From: Adineta vaga
Taxonomy: Eukaryota > Rotifera
Length of the DNA: 64,000 nt
Assembly (NCBI GenBank): GCA_021613535.1
Contig: CP075494.1
Location: 12,214,001 to 12,278,000, forward strand
Direction: 5' to 3'
The notes under the pieces were generated by a model that saw nothing but the letters and a program-made list of their open reading frames with translations, did not search any database and was not told the origin of the DNA. Shown one piece after another: positions 48,473-61,639 of this stretch; position 1 is the first letter of the stretch; the number at the start of each line of letters is the position of its first letter. Made by a program: the position numbers and the translations under genes.

Positions 48473-50811
48473 TCTTCGAAATAAACGTAAGTTATAATAA
48501 TCTTCCTGAATATATCAAAACTTTGAAATCACCATTTTACTCATTTGATTTTGTTTGTTTCTTGGCAACTTGGTTTTATTTGTAGAATATTTTATTGCTT
48601 CAATATATATCACACATCTAGGGATTAGATTCTACATTAATTGAGAGATATGAAATTAATTACTAGAAATTCATCTTTTTAACATAATTATTATTAATTT
48701 AAATTTTATTACTAATGCCATCTGTATGGTACATATCTTTTACGAACAGATATAGATTAATGTTGGACACTAGCCACTAGCGTCATCTTTCTAACTATTC
48801 ATGTTTTTTTCATAATATACCTGTGAGTTTACACATAGATCTTTTGATTACAGAATCAAAATTACAATGCTATAATTCACATGTTACGATGATATTTTTC
48901 ATTCAATAAAGAAGATGGCATCTATTGTTATGAGACCGTTATCATTGGTTCAATATATTCATAATAAACAAATGTTTTTTTCTCTACTTTTCTCGACCTG
49001 TCGCTGTCGTCATCATCATTACAGTTCTCACACACTGTGCTATGCTACAATTCTTTTCTTTCACCATATTAAACAACTTTTCTTCTTTACAAACGAGCAT
49101 ATCATTGATAATTGTATTTAATAAGCACACCATCAAACTAAGACATTCGCGTCTGTTTTCTTCTGGCAAAGATAATCCTTAATGATGAAGAAATTAGATT
49201 CTAAATCCAAAAGTATAAGTTTTGTATTCTAATTGTTTTATTTCGAAAGAATTTCTCTTCCTAGGAATATTCTATAGGAGAATCTCTTTTTTTTCCTCAT
49301 CAAAGATAAAGTAAGTATTGATCTATAATGCAACAGATTCACACTCTAATATTCATTTTCGAATATTTTACTGAAGATAAAATATTTGAGAAGCACATTC
49401 CTACGTCTTTTATCTTTCTCATTCAGGTTATATGAATGTCGAATAGATTCTTTTTTAAATGGTGAACAACAATCATACTAAATTTGTATTCACTATGAAT
49501 CGTAACTCATCATTCTCCTGAGTAAAATGTGAACAGGAAATAGTTTTCGTCATAAAGCGTGATTAATAATCTTTATTCCATAAAGTAATACTTTATTCTC
49601 TAGATGACAAAAACTGTCATTTGTTAATTCTTTGAAGTGGGTGTCGATGTGATTTTATTGTAAAGTATAAACTTTATTTTTAGATACAGAGAAACACCTT
49701 GTCTGATATCGTTCGTCAAATCAATACCACGCAAAAATGATGAATCATTCATATGTGGCTAGAACTTCAACATGGTAAGTGATTCATTTTGTTATTGAAT
49801 AAAAATATTATGGACGCGATAAAAAGTAACTAATTCTCTCGATTGAATCATATGCAAAAAAAAGAATAGATTAGTCATACAGCAACGAGGAAATGAATAT
49901 TTAACTGATTTTTTTTTCTTCTAAATTCGATCGCTGCATATTGAATAGACAGAATAAAAGTATTGATGCATATCATTCATACCAACTAAAATATTCTATG
50001 GCGTAACGTTTTGTCTATGCTTCGCAGTAGTTTGTCACATTTGGTTGAATACGAAGCAGTTGCCTTTTTTCCTGTACAAATGATAAAAATCAATCATCGA
50101 TCATTAGTTTTCTTCTTCTAATCATTTGTTTTTTTCTTCTTTGTACTTTTATCATGTTATTTCCTTCTAGATTCGACTATTACTATCATAGATGTAAGAA
50201 AAGAAAACATGCTTTACCATCTGATACTTATATCTATTGAGAACAAACAACTCGTACTTATTCACTGTCATTATCGCCCTCATCTTTTCTCTTTTTTAAT
50301 GGAATAGAATGACGTCATTCTATTTAGTTTTTAAAATTGATATAAACTCTGTTCAATTAGATTCTTTTTATCAAAAAGAAAAGAAAAAAGCGAAGTTTAC
50401 AAATTTCTTCCTCAAAGTAAAGTCTGGTGTGTTCTTCTTTTCTTCTGTTATCTTATTTTCTTATTTTCTCTTCTACGATGCCCTAAAGATAATAAGAAAG
50501 TAGAGGTCAAAGTCTTCCGTATGTGCAAATATCGATGCTTCATATACAAATGAATCGAATAATTTGATTACAACTATGCCAAGAAGAAGCAGAAGAAGGA
50601 AAAGGAAGAGAACGACAACGACATGCATATAGTATTCATATTACTTTTTATTCGATATAAAACAGAATACCTATAGAAGTAAGCATATGTACATAAATTG
50701 ACAAAAAAAACTATTCGTCCTTGACACTTCTCATTCGTTACTGTTGTTTTCGATTATAATTTCTTTTTCTGTTTTCAGACAAACAAAACGAATTTGAAAT
50801 ATAAACTTCCA
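48473..50811. other. Non-coding stretch, 2.3 kb
   Basis: No supportable coding exon. A possible 5' untranslated exon of the egghead-like gene lies at about 49683-49777 (TTTTTAG before, GTAAGTG after). It would splice to the TTTTCAG acceptor at about 50778. Otherwise AT-rich. Confidence 0.4.
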
Positions 50812-52271
50812 ATGTTCTCATCATATCGTCGTCATATAATTCATATCTGGTGTTTTTTTATATTTATTTTCATATTTGAAATTATTGCTGGTGGAATTGT
50901 TCTTCCATCAACTCAATCATTCTCTTCAAATCTTTTTATTGCAAATCCAATTGAATATTATGGTCTTTTTTCTACGATAATTATTTATTTTATTCGTCTA
51001 TTATCTTTATTACCATTACCATTAGTTATATGTCATACATGTGGTTTACTTTTTTATAATATCTTTCCTGAGCGACCTGAATTACAAAATTCACCATTAT
51101 TAAGTCCGAAAATTTGCATTCGTGTTGTTACACGTGGTGATTATCCGGATTTAGTACGAACAAATGTTAAAAGAAATCTTGAAACATGTGCAAAAGTTGG
51201 TTTAAATAATTTTCATTTGGAAATCGTTACGGATAAACCGATCAATGCGACGAATTTACCAATGGGTATGGTTCGACAAGTTGTTGTTCCTCATGATTAT
51301 CGAACAAAGACAGGTGCACTCTATAAATCTCGTGCATTACAATATGCTTTAGAACCAGATGTCAATCAATTATTACCCGATGATTATATTGTTCATTTAG
51401 ATGAAGAAACTTTATTAACAGAAAATTCCGTTCGTGGAATTTTAAATTTTGTTAATTCACATGAATACGATATTGGACAAGGTTTGATAACATATGCCAA
51501 TGAAACAATTGTTAATCATATAACAACATTAGCTGATAGTATACGTGTTGGAGTTGATCTTGGATGTTTACGATTTTGTTTGAAAAAATTACATCGACCA
51601 CCGTTTTTATTCAAAGGATCATTTGTTGTATGCCGAGCTGGATGTGAATTTGAAATTACATTCGATAATGGAAGAGCTGGATCAATCGCTGAAGATACAT
51701 ATTTTGCAATGTCGGCCATGGCAAAAAATAAGAAATTCGGATGGATTGAAGGTTTATTTGAATAAATACATGATTTTAAGATAAATAGATTTCTTTTTTT
51801 TTTATATCTGTAGGAGAAATGTGGGAGAAAAGTCCATTTACATTGACAGATTTTATCAAACAACGTAAACGATGGCTACAAGGAATTTTATTAGTTGTTC
51901 ATGATAAACATTTACCAATTCGTGTTCGTTTTGGATTAGGTATTGCACTTTATTCCTGGATCACATTACCATTAACATCAATGAATGTTATTCTTACTCC
52001 ACTTTGTCCAATTCCATTACATTGGACATTAAATTTTATAATAGGTTATATTGGCGCTGTTAATATATATTTATATATTATCGGTGCAGTTCGATCATTT
52101 TCATTAATTCGTTTAGGTTATGCACAATTTGCATTAAGAATAATTGGAACATTAGCAACAATTCCATTTGTCATTATTTGCGAAATAACTGCCGTTCTTT
52201 GGGGTTTATTTAGTGACAAAGGGAAGTTTTATATCGTTGATAAGCAATTAGGACCCATGGTTAATGTTTAA
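50812..52271 (+). CDS. Egghead-like beta-1,4-mannosyltransferase (GT2)
   Basis: Two exons, 50812-51751 and 51814-52271. Membrane segments near the N-terminus (IHIWCFFIFIFIFEIIAGGI; FSTIIIYFIRLLSLLPLPLV) precede a GT2 domain: CIRVVTRGDYPDLVRTNVKR, DYIVHLDEETLLTENSVRGI (DxD equivalent), GSFVVCRAGCE and SIAEDTYFAMSAMAKN. Across the intron, KFGWIEGEMWEKSPFTLTDF continues to IKQRKRWLQGILLV (the QxxRW motif). Further hydrophobic segments follow and the end is DKQLGPMVNV. This matches egghead, which adds mannose to glucosylceramide to make the arthro-series glycolipid core of protostomes; vertebrates lack it. An acceptor-like TTTTCAG lies about 33 bases before the ATG, suggesting an untranslated first exon or trans-splicing. 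Confidence 0.88.
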
Positions 52272-52717
52272 ATTCAAACAAATCCAAAATTTTCCTGTGC
52301 TTTTTGTTTTTTTTGTTTTTTTCTATATTCAAACACATCTATCATCGTTTGTTTTTCTCCGTTTTTGCTTCCGCCATCGAATGATAACTTTTGTAGTAGT
52401 GTGTTCTTACGTTAGAACCTCAACCTTATGTTTGTCAGATGATGCTTATTGTCGGTTTGTTTAGTAGAATTATATCTACATCTATATCTATATATATATA
52501 TATATATACATATATAATAAAAGAAACTCAAGCAAAATTTGTGTGTGCATGTGTATCTTAAAAGATACGAATATTCTATCGAAATAAAATATTAGTTCTT
52601 CCCTTTTTTTCAGATTTCTTTTTTGTTATTGTTCTGGCCGCGACTGGAGCTGGAGCTATAATAAAGGACGATCACTCATCATCGTCTGCTGCTGGTAGTA
52701 AATCAAAATCGAGTTCG
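52272..52717. other. Intergenic between egghead-like and CK2 beta genes
   Basis: Contains an (AT)n run at about 52483-52516 and a pyrimidine tract ending in CAG at about 52595-52614, which could serve as a splice or trans-splice acceptor for the CK2 beta message. Confidence 0.5.
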
Positions 52718-53664
52718 ATGAGTTCATCAGAGGAAGGTAATATTACACTAATTGAATATTTAATGTAATATATACTTTGTTTGTAATTGAATAGTTTCGT
52801 GGATTTCATGGTTCTGTGGCCTTCGTGGCAATGAATTTTTTTGTGAAGTTGACGAAGATTATATACAAGATAAATTTAATTTAGTGAGTTCATTAAATGA
52901 ATGAAAAATAAAATGTTGACATTGTCTATTTTTTTGTCCACTAGACTGGTCTCAATGAACAAGTGCCACATTATCGTCAAGCACTTGATATGATTCTAGA
53001 TTTGGAACCTGATGATGATTTGGATAATCAAGATAATCCAAATCAATCCGATCTGATCGAACAAGCTGCTGAAATGCTTTATGGTAAATAAAAACATAGA
53101 TACATTTTCTTCCAAAATGTTTTTACATTAAATTATATTTCAATAGGTCTTATTCATGCTCGTTATATATTAACGAATAATGGCATTGCACAAATGCTTG
53201 AAAAATTTCAAAATGGTGATTTTGGTCTTTGTCCTCGTATCTATTGTGACAATCAACCAATGTTACCTGTAAAAATCTAGTTAATTTCTATTTCTTCTCC
53301 ATACAATTTTCTTTTTCTTTAGATTGGCTTATCGGAAGTTCCTGGCGAAGCAATGGTTAAACTTTATTGTCCTAAATGTATGGATGTCTATACACCAAAA
53401 AGTTCTCGACATCATCATACAGATGGTGCATACTTTAGTACAGGTTTTCCTCATATGTTATTTATGGTTCATCCAGAATATCGACCAAAACGACCAACGA
53501 ATCAATTTGTTGCTCGACTCTATGGCTTTAAAATTCATTCAATGGCATATCAATTACAATATCAGGCAGCTTCAAATTTCAAACAATCGAATTCTAATTC
53601 GATTATTCCAAGTAGTGCTGGTGGAACAACAGCAACAACAACACGACCAGTCATTAAAGATTAA
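52718..53664 (+). CDS. CSNK2B: Casein kinase II regulatory subunit beta
   Basis: Starts MSSSEE at 52718 and splices to [20 protein letters not shown], then [20 protein letters not shown] and [17 protein letters not shown]. These are almost identical to animal CK2 beta. The zinc-binding dimer interface has cysteines in [12 protein letters not shown] and [20 protein letters not shown]; the end is conserved through [20 protein letters not shown]. The last 25 residues (Ser/Thr/Ala-rich) are specific to this organism. Five exons. CK2 beta tetramerises and directs the CK2 kinase in nucleus and cytoplasm. An open reading stretch precedes the ATG without an in-frame Met, so 52718 is taken as start. 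Confidence 0.97.
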
Positions 53665-53846
53665 GAAAACTTTTGAAAAAAGATTATTCCTATCTATCTG
53701 TTATTGTTGCTTGTCCTATGTATATGTCTTTCTTTAGAAACATCAACTAAATAAATACCTTGGAGACAGAGAAAGAAATTAAGAAAAAGATTATTGCATT
53801 GATTTCACTAATGATTTGAAGAGATAAATACTTGGATTCTTTCTAG

Positions 53847-55681
53847 ATGCCGACTGGAGAAGATGTTCGACTTAAGGTTAGTCATGTTAAGAGTAAAAAA
53901 GTTGAAGGAACGTTATATATGACGACTGAACGAATGGGTTGGATGCCAAAGCATAAAGATGTTTTTACATTAACATTTGATTATTGTGATATTAAGTGTA
54001 AGTATAATTTTCTATTTTGTAAATTCTATATTGAACGATTTCTTTTTATCAAGCTCATAGAATTTCATCGGATCAAAAATCGAAAATACGTTTACAAATT
54101 GCTTGCTATAATGAAATGATGACAACATTTCATTTTTGTAATCCGAATGGACTTGATGCACAAAAAAAAGATCGAGATGATGTTTCCGATTTACTCAAAG
54201 TACTTTTACCTGAATTTAAAACTATGATGGATCAAGCACTTGAGATCAAAACGAAAATTTTAAATGAAAATAAAACTGTTTATCAATTATATAAAGATTT
54301 AGTTATAAGTGGTTTAGTACCAGCTGATGATTTCTGGAGTAAATATGTTGATGTAAGTATAGTAATACAGAAAATTTATTTCACAACTAATTTATATTCA
54401 TTATTATTCTAGTTCGATAAATTAACGGAGAGTGCCAGAAAACAAAATACCGGTGTATCTGGTGCATTTTTAACAAATATTCGTCCAGAATCAGGTGATA
54501 ATGGTGGAATTATATATAAACTTAATACCGACACAATTATGTCTATTTTTCGTACATATCCCGCAATTCGAGAAAAATATGAACAAAATGTGCATACGGG
54601 TCATATGAATGAAGCTGATTTTTGGCGAACATTTTTTCAATCACATTATTTTACTATGGATCGAATGAATCCAACACATTCACGTGATCTTTTTTCGGAT
54701 TGTATTAAACGAGATGATGATAATATGCATGATGAAGCAGAACGAGCTAGTCGAAAAGCCATGGCTGTCATTGCACCTGAAACTAATGACACAAGTGAAA
54801 TTGGTTATGGTGTCAATGAAAATACTGGTGATACAACAGGAAAAAATGATTTAAATAAAAATCTCATTAAACGATTCAATTTTCATTCAACGATGATTCT
54901 TAAAAGTACACTTGGTAAAGAAGTTATTAATGATTCAACAGCAACAGCAACAACAACAACAACAGCAACGAATAGAATGGAAACGATTGATGGAAATCCT
55001 CCTGCTGATGATGATAATGATGATAATAATGTTGCTAAGAGATTTAAACCGGATGATGATTTCGAAGATTTACGAAGTGAACAACAAGAAGAAAATCAAA
55101 CATTAAGACTAGTCAATCCTGAAAGATATCTTCGTGCGCCGACGACTGATCGTTCACAGAAAACTGCAGTTGCACAAATACCAACCAATCTGAAAAATTT
55201 TAAACAAGAAATGAACAATTGGCATGCAAATACAGAATTAAATTTGAATTCTCATCTTGCGCATAAGATTGTTAAAGATTTAACACCTGGTGGAGCGCTG
55301 ATGCATGGAACAACACCACAGACATTATCACAAATTGTTCCACAAGCAATTCAAGAAGAAATGCAAACGATTTATATATCATTAAGTGAACTTCTTCGTC
55401 ATTTTTGGTCATCATTTCCACCAAGTTCTCCTCAAATTGAAGAAAAAGTTCGTTGATTTCTTCATTTACTAATTCATTTCTGTGATTTCTATTAGATTCA
55501 TCGTGTTCATGAAACTATCGAACGTTTTCGAGAAACTCAAATCAATGCATTCAAAGAAAAAGTATCAACTGATCTTCTAACAGATTTTCATTTGGCCGGT
55601 CATATGGAAGATCTAATTGATATAGCAAATAAAAAATATCAGCAATGGACTAAAACATCAACATCAACTGGACGAACTTAA
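53847..55681 (+). CDS. GTF2H1: TFIIH core subunit p62
   Basis: Starts MPTGEDVRLKVSHVKSKKVE (N-terminal PH domain: GTLYMTTERMGWMPKHKDVF, then SHRISSDQKSKIRLQIACYN). BSD domains follow, with VPADDFWSKYVDFDKL and EADFWRTFFQSHYFTMDRMN. An acidic linker with poly-Thr (about 54936-54967) comes next. The C-terminal helical part is LSELLRHFWSSFPPSSPQIE, IHRVHETIERFRETQINAF and YQQWTKTSTSTGRT. Five exons or so. p62 is part of core TFIIH, used in transcription initiation and nucleotide excision repair; its PH domain recruits XPC and TFIIE. The gene starts only 183 bases after CK2 beta, and the AG of a TTCTAG acceptor-like site abuts its ATG. Confidence 0.95.
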
Positions 55682-55806
55682 GTTTTAGAGAAAAAAGCTT
55701 TTCTTTCGTTTATTGCGCGTGTATAAAAAAAAATATTAAATAAAACAGAATTTAATTCATCACACAAACGTTTACTAATATTGAATTTAATCACATGAAT
55801 AGTTTT

Positions 55807-58800
55807 CTATTTTGAACGTCGAGCAAAAAACTAGAAGGAAAAATTTATGAAACATGTTTTCCTAAAACAAATCATACTTGTTCAATTGAATTAAATGCTT
55901 GATTGAAATTATTCATTTGTCGAAAGCTAGTTGCTAACCATTGAGGTAATTTTGATGGGATATTTGCTTTACCATATCGTTTATCAATCAAAAGAAGACA
56001 AGCATAATCACCACGATGGCGAATAGCTCGTCCAATACTTTGATTAATTGCTTTCCAACATGTATTTTCATAATAAGCACGACCAGTATTATCACTTGAT
56101 GTAGTCGATTTAATTTTCATTGAATCCAAATAGCGCATTTTTTCAATCATTTCAGCTGAACCAATATTTGGATATGGCATACCAACAATACAAACACAGC
56201 GTGCTAATTCATCAGAAAAATTAATACCTTCACTCATTTTACCACCAACTATCGAAAAAAGTAAACCACCAGTTCCATTCTAATACAAATATCTCATTAG
56301 AAAAGGAAAAAAGGAAATATTGAAACAGTACTTTAATTGATTTGGTATAATTTATAAGAATCTTATCAACATCACTTGTACGTTTTGGTTCCATAAAGAT
56401 CTAGACAGAAACAAGTATATATCTTAAGAAAATTTCTTTTTCAAACCTTCTTTTTTGTCACAAGTTTACTCAACACCTGAGTTTTTTCCAAATATGCATA
56501 TGTTTTCTGTAAATGATCATAAGAACAAAAGAAAACGACAAGACCATCTGGTATTGTCGAACAAAGTGATACAAGAACACGACCTAATTCATCCATCTAA
56601 ATCAGAAATAATTTAAGCATAAAAGTCAAAAAATAAAACTTACCATCGCGGTATTTGAACGATTAACAGCAGTAAATTCAAATTCAATATTTTTTGGACC
56701 TGATGGAAGAGCAATAGCTAATACATTATCAGGAGGAACAATATGATCTGAACGAGAAATAAATCTATTAATACAAAAGAAATTTATCGTCACAGAGAAA
56801 GTACTGCATGATAGTTGACAGATTTTTTCTTCGGGTTGACCACAAGCCAGAAAGAGATGATCGATAAATTCACTTATCTATAAAAATTTCGAATAGATTA
56901 GATAGAAAAAATGTTGATTAATTACAGGTCTCATTGTTCCACCTATAGAAAAAAGGATATGTAGAGTATTATGATATTTTCAACAACGATGGGGATAAAT
57001 TTTACCAGCAACAATAACAGAACGAGCTTCATTAACAATTTCATGAAAGAATGCTGATGTTCTTAGTGCAAAAAATTTAATTGAACATTGACCAAGAGTT
57101 TCTAGAAAAGAAATTATCATAAAATCAAAGCAAACACCTGTTGAATAAACCTTTAATAGTAACAATAACTTTTCCATCATTACGTGGATTTGTTAAAGCT
57201 TCGAGAAATTGTGCGAATATGGCAAATGAATTGGAAATTCGATATTCTGGTGATTCTAAATGTAAGTACAATCATTGTTTTAGATCTAAACTTGTAAGAA
57301 TATAGATAACAGAATTTCTTTTACCTTTATTAAGTTGATCATCATCAGTAGTATTTATTTGTGGTTGTTTTTGTAAAGTTTTCTTTTGTAATAATTTTTG
57401 CAATGCACTTTCATTTGTTTTCTTCTCGTCAGATATTTGATCTTTATTCACAGGATACTTCGACATAAAACCATGTAACTACAAAAACGAAGCAATATTC
57501 TTCTATTTATTAGTAAAAATTGTTTGTCAAAACCTTTTTAGTTATTTCATTGTTTTTAATATAATCAATAAGTTGAAATAGATTTACATGAATACTAGCA
57601 TCACATAAATAATCAATTAAATCGAATGTTGAAGATGTTTCTAAAGTATTTAAATTCTTCTATCAAATCATGATAAAATCATAGGCAACTAACCTGTTGA
57701 ATTCGATGAAACAACAAGATTACTCCATTTTTCACTATCGTATGTTGATGGAAGATTTTCTTTTGCTAAAATAATATTCAAATGATAATAAAAATATTCA
57801 TTTGTTTTCCGAAGATCTATTTACAGCATAATGTTTTCATTAGATTGATTTGTACATCTAATAATTGTTTGATTGAAAGTAAATTTTGTGCTGTTAATCG
57901 AGCTTTATATTTTTCATGATAACGAGATAATTGTCCATAAGAATCGATTAACTAAAGCAGAATTTTAAGAGAAGAAAACTATAGAGATTTTCTATTCTAT
58001 TCTTTTCTACTTGATTTCCATTTATTTCATTCGAATGCATCGAACAGATAGCATCAGGAAGGTTATGCGCTTCATCAATAATTACAACATTATCACGCAT
58101 TTCAATACCACATGCTTCACGTGTAGATTTATGCATTAAAGTTTGATAGGGTAAAATAACAAGATGAGCAGCAGCAATAGCAGCTCGTGTTGCATAATAA
58201 GGACAACTATTCAATTCACGGCCAAGTTTAACTACGTCTTCTATATCTTGAGCATCACCCTAAAGAAAATATACTTGATAAATCGACCGATAAATTCATT
58301 TTCTTACTAGAATATCATTTGATAAACATTCAACACGATCTTGTTGTAAAAATGCACATCCACATGCTGTTTTTTGTCGTTTTCCTTTCGTTGTTTTTTC
58401 TACGAGAATTCAACAGAATATTTTGTTTCTTTTCCTAAACATATAGAAGCATTACTTTCTTTCTTTTGTTTTTGTAAATCAAGACATTTTTCATTGATTA
58501 ATGTAATTGATTTCAATTTGAGTACGGACTCATTAATACATAGATTCTAAAGAAAACAAATAAGATTCGAAAGGATTTATTCGAAAAGATTTACTTGACG
58601 TGATCCAAGTGCAACTAAACGTAATTGTTCAATATATTTTGTTTTTTGAATTTCGCCGATAAATTGTGAGATTTGAGAATGTGTACGTGTACAAAAGAAG
58701 ATCTATGAAAGAAAATTTTGATCATTATTGATCATGAAATCATCGTGTACTTTTAGAACATGGGCTTTTTTCTCTCGTAGGTTTGTTTTATCAGTTTTGA

Positions 58801-59791
58801 TAGGAGAATCTATTTCATCGAATAGATTCTTTTGATCAGGATCTTTTATTAATAATTCTTCATCACTAAAATGCAAATTTGTCTGAAAATATAGTTTAGT
58901 TTTTTATTTTACCTTAGTTCATCATCATTATCGATTTTAAATTGCTCTTTTACTGACGATTCACTATCAGAATTGTCAGGTAATTCTTTATCAAATAAAT
59001 TACGATATTTAGCATCGAAATCTCGTTTCTAAATGAAAATTTCTTGTAATACGAAAAGAAATCGAAATATTCGTACTGTTTTTTTTATACTAGTAGCTAG
59101 AGTATTCTTTACTGCATTAGCATATTGATCTTCCAAATCAATTTTTACTTTTAATTCATCCTAAAAAGAAACCACAAATGATTTCTTCGTGGCAATAAAG
59201 TTTATGTTCTGAGAGAGACAAAACATACGCGTCGTTTTTCTCTGACAGCTTCTTCTTCTTTTCGTTTCATTAATCGTTTTAACCAATCACCCGAACTAGA
59301 ACTCATCAATCCATAATAATATCATTACAATTCATTCTAATTGAATTACCTTGATTCAGTTTTTGTTTCTATAGGTTTGAGTAATTCTTCATATTCATCT
59401 CTCCACGATTGTATTTCATCAAATAACCAGCGAAGTGAACCACAGATTAAACTTAAACTTTTGCCCTTGGATAGACGAAAACAATCATTAATGATAGAAA
59501 GCGTTAAAATGAACATACGGTGCCAGTAGGTGATTCAAATATACCATGTTTACATTGGTGAATAGTTGAATAGAGACTACGCATAAAATCAACTTGAATT
59601 TGATAGGGTTCAAACGGAAAACCGAAGGATGTGACATCAACTAAAGAACAAAGAATGTCTTTTTGTGTTGAAACTTTAGTTTGAACTATTGGATCTGGTT
59701 TCTTTGTAATAATATTGTCATCACATGCAGCAAGTAATGCATCATCATCGACGTCGTCATCATCGAATTTTGAAGATGTTGAAGTTGTCAT
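55807..59791 (-). CDS. DDX11: DDX11/ChlR1 iron-sulfur DNA helicase
   Basis: Starts MTTSTSSKFDDDDVDDDALL at 59791. FGFPFEPYQIQVDFMRSLYS and HGIFESPTGTGKSLSLICGS form the Q-like motif and Walker A, the latter completed across an intron. An acidic insert (LPDNSDSESSVKEQF) follows. FFCTRTHSQISQFIGEIQKT is motif Ia. Iron-sulfur cysteines are placed as in the family (LCINESV; KCLDLQ; ACGCAFLQQ; NSCPYYATRAA). The DEAH box is VVIIDEAHNLPDAICSMHSN. C-terminal motifs are GMSEGINFSDELARCVCIVG, MPYPNIGSAEM and AINQSIGRAIRHRGDYACLL. The last exon is FFARRSK. About 16 exons. DDX11 unwinds DNA 5'-3' and supports sister-chromatid cohesion and fork repair. The order of DDX11-type motifs separates it from XPD, FANCJ and RTEL1. 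Confidence 0.93.
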
Positions 59792-60435
59792 TGAGAACAC
59801 AAGTTATGTGAACGAACAGAAATTCGATGGATAGAATATACGTGAAATACAACAACAACTATCTATATCTGTCTGTCTGTCTTTCTCGTTCGTTGACAAA
59901 TATTTCTCTGAATAAGTAAGACCAGAGGGCACCAGTATATGGATCTTTTGCATTATGTTCATTAATGACGATCTATGAAAGCCTGAGAGAATACATATTA
60001 TTGATGATTTTTCTTTCATGAAATCTATCATTCAAACAGATAATTTACTTATTTTCTAATTCATATCCTAGAGTTTCAACGTCTAGGTGCAGAAAAGAAT
60101 ATAACACATTGATTCATATTCATTGAATACACAACAAATATCTACAAGTTCATACATATTAATGTATTTCCATTTGTTTTAATTATATCATTATAGAAAA
60201 AGATGCATTTCTTCTTTTCGTCTATGGTTATGATTCATTGATTGCCCCCATATATACATTCATTGATACAAAATTGAATGACGCAGATATTTTTTCGCGA
60301 AAGAAAAGAACAGTCTGACTCATTTCTCCCCCCTTGCTGTACTATTTGCATATAAAAGGAAAAGCAAAATAATAATCGAGACAAACTACTCTTGAATCGC
60401 AAAGTATAATTTAGTACATAAAACACAGATCAACG
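59792..60435. other. Divergent promoter region
   Basis: Between DDX11 (minus) and the calcium-loop gene (plus). Contains TTCGCGAA at 60294-60301 and a TATA-like CATATAAAAGG near 60348-60358. No coding signal. Confidence 0.5.
60294..60311 (+). promoter_or_regulatory. Possible heat-shock-type element
   Basis: TTCGCGAAAGAAAAGAAC contains TTCnnGAA, the core pair of inverted heat-shock-factor units, about 50 bases upstream of a TATA-like box and 140 bases before the ATG at 60436. Only two units fit well. Confidence 0.35.
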
Positions 60436-60824
60436 ATGAGTAAGTTTTATAGATTATGATAGAATATAGTTTGAAAGTTTTCATATTTGTGTACAGATTA
60501 TTTAACAAACAAAATTGAAGCTAAACTTGGCTTAGATTTAAATCATGATGGTAGAATTGGTGGACCAGGATTAACTGCTAAACTTGAAAAAGCTACCCAT
60601 GTTGATTTCAATCGTGATGGCATCATTGGAGGATATCGACCATCACCAGGCGGAGGTAATTTTTTGTTTTCTTTTTAGATAATTATTTATGTGCTTTATT
60701 AATAGGTTTAATTGGTAAAATTGAACGAGCAACACATATTGATATCAATAGAGATGGATTTATTGGTGGTCGTCCTGGTTATTATTATCCTCAGCAACAA
60801 TGTCATAAGAAGAAGAAGCATTAA
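60436..60824 (+). CDS. Small protein of three DxNxDGxIGG calcium-type loops (93 aa)
   Basis: Exons 60436-60439, 60497-60655 and 60706-60824 join in phase. After MNYLTNKIEAK come three repeats: LGLDLNHDGRIGG, ATHVDFNRDGIIGG and ATHIDINRDGFIGG. Each is preceded by a short helix (TAKLEK; IGKIER). The loops have the DxNxDGxI spacing of EF-hand and dockerin calcium sites, with IGG where EF-hands usually carry the closing Glu. The tail is PGYYYPQQQCHKKKKH. No signal peptide. A calcium-binding or calcium-triggered assembly role is inferred. No known family recognised; it differs from calmodulin-like EF-hands in the short repeat (about 30 residues) and in the GG pair. The first exon holds only four coding bases. 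Confidence 0.7.
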
Positions 60825-61639
60825 TTGTTTTTAATATTGAAATTTCATATATACGAAGAAAAAACTTTGATGCATTTTTTTCTGCTATGTTTTTTTTTGT
60901 ACATAATTTTTACATTTGTATCTCGTTTCAATCAGCTACTAGCTTACATCTTCCGAAATCTCAATAAACTTGTGTTAAACATAACTCATATCACATAGTA
61001 TTGTTAAGTGTAAAAAGAAATTCGATATCCTTACTTTTAATACAATGAACAGAACTTCGAAAGTATTTTCACCTATTTTGAAGTTATATTAAACGCATCG
61101 ATCTATGTAAATGTACTTCATATCTAAAGAGCAACATTATTTACAAATAGATTAGATTTGTCGTGTCGTGTCGTGTGACAGTAACAGACAGTATATCCGT
61201 GGATTTTTCTCCTTATAAATCTATTATATAAAACGTATTCAATTACAGATACAAATGCAAAATGGCGTCTATATAAATTAGAACAAGAAATCTATTATTA
61301 GCAATTCTATGAAATTTAACACGAATATGTCACTGTTTTTGCTATGATACTTATTCTTTTAATTAATTCCATATATAATATACGTTTTTTAAACACAAAT
61401 GCACATATATGAAACATAGACAAACTTCGGAATCTCTCATATGTTTGATGAACATTCTAAGACATACAAAATCTACTCTATGTTATTAGTAAATAAAAAA
61501 CAAACATTTCTACATTCTATTATTTGAATAAAAACAATTCAATTCCAAAAAGAAACAAACACAAATACACATTATGTCATTTTTATGCATTACAAAAAGA
61601 AAAACAAACTATCCTGAGGATTCGTATAAAATGTGTTTC
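60825..61639. other. Intergenic between converging genes
   Basis: 3' flanks of the calcium-loop gene and ODF2. A TCGTG pentamer repeats three times near 61159-61175. No gene supported. Confidence 0.5.

Noticed and set aside
52620-52717. N-terminal extension of CK2 beta (FVIVLAATGAGAIIKDD...)
   Set aside because: Open in frame but without a Met, and hydrophobic unlike any CK2 beta. Treated as 5' untranslated sequence.
54936-54967. (ACA)n run in the p62 gene as a disruptive expansion
   Set aside because: It stays in frame as a Thr/Ala-rich linker between domains, a normal place for length variation.
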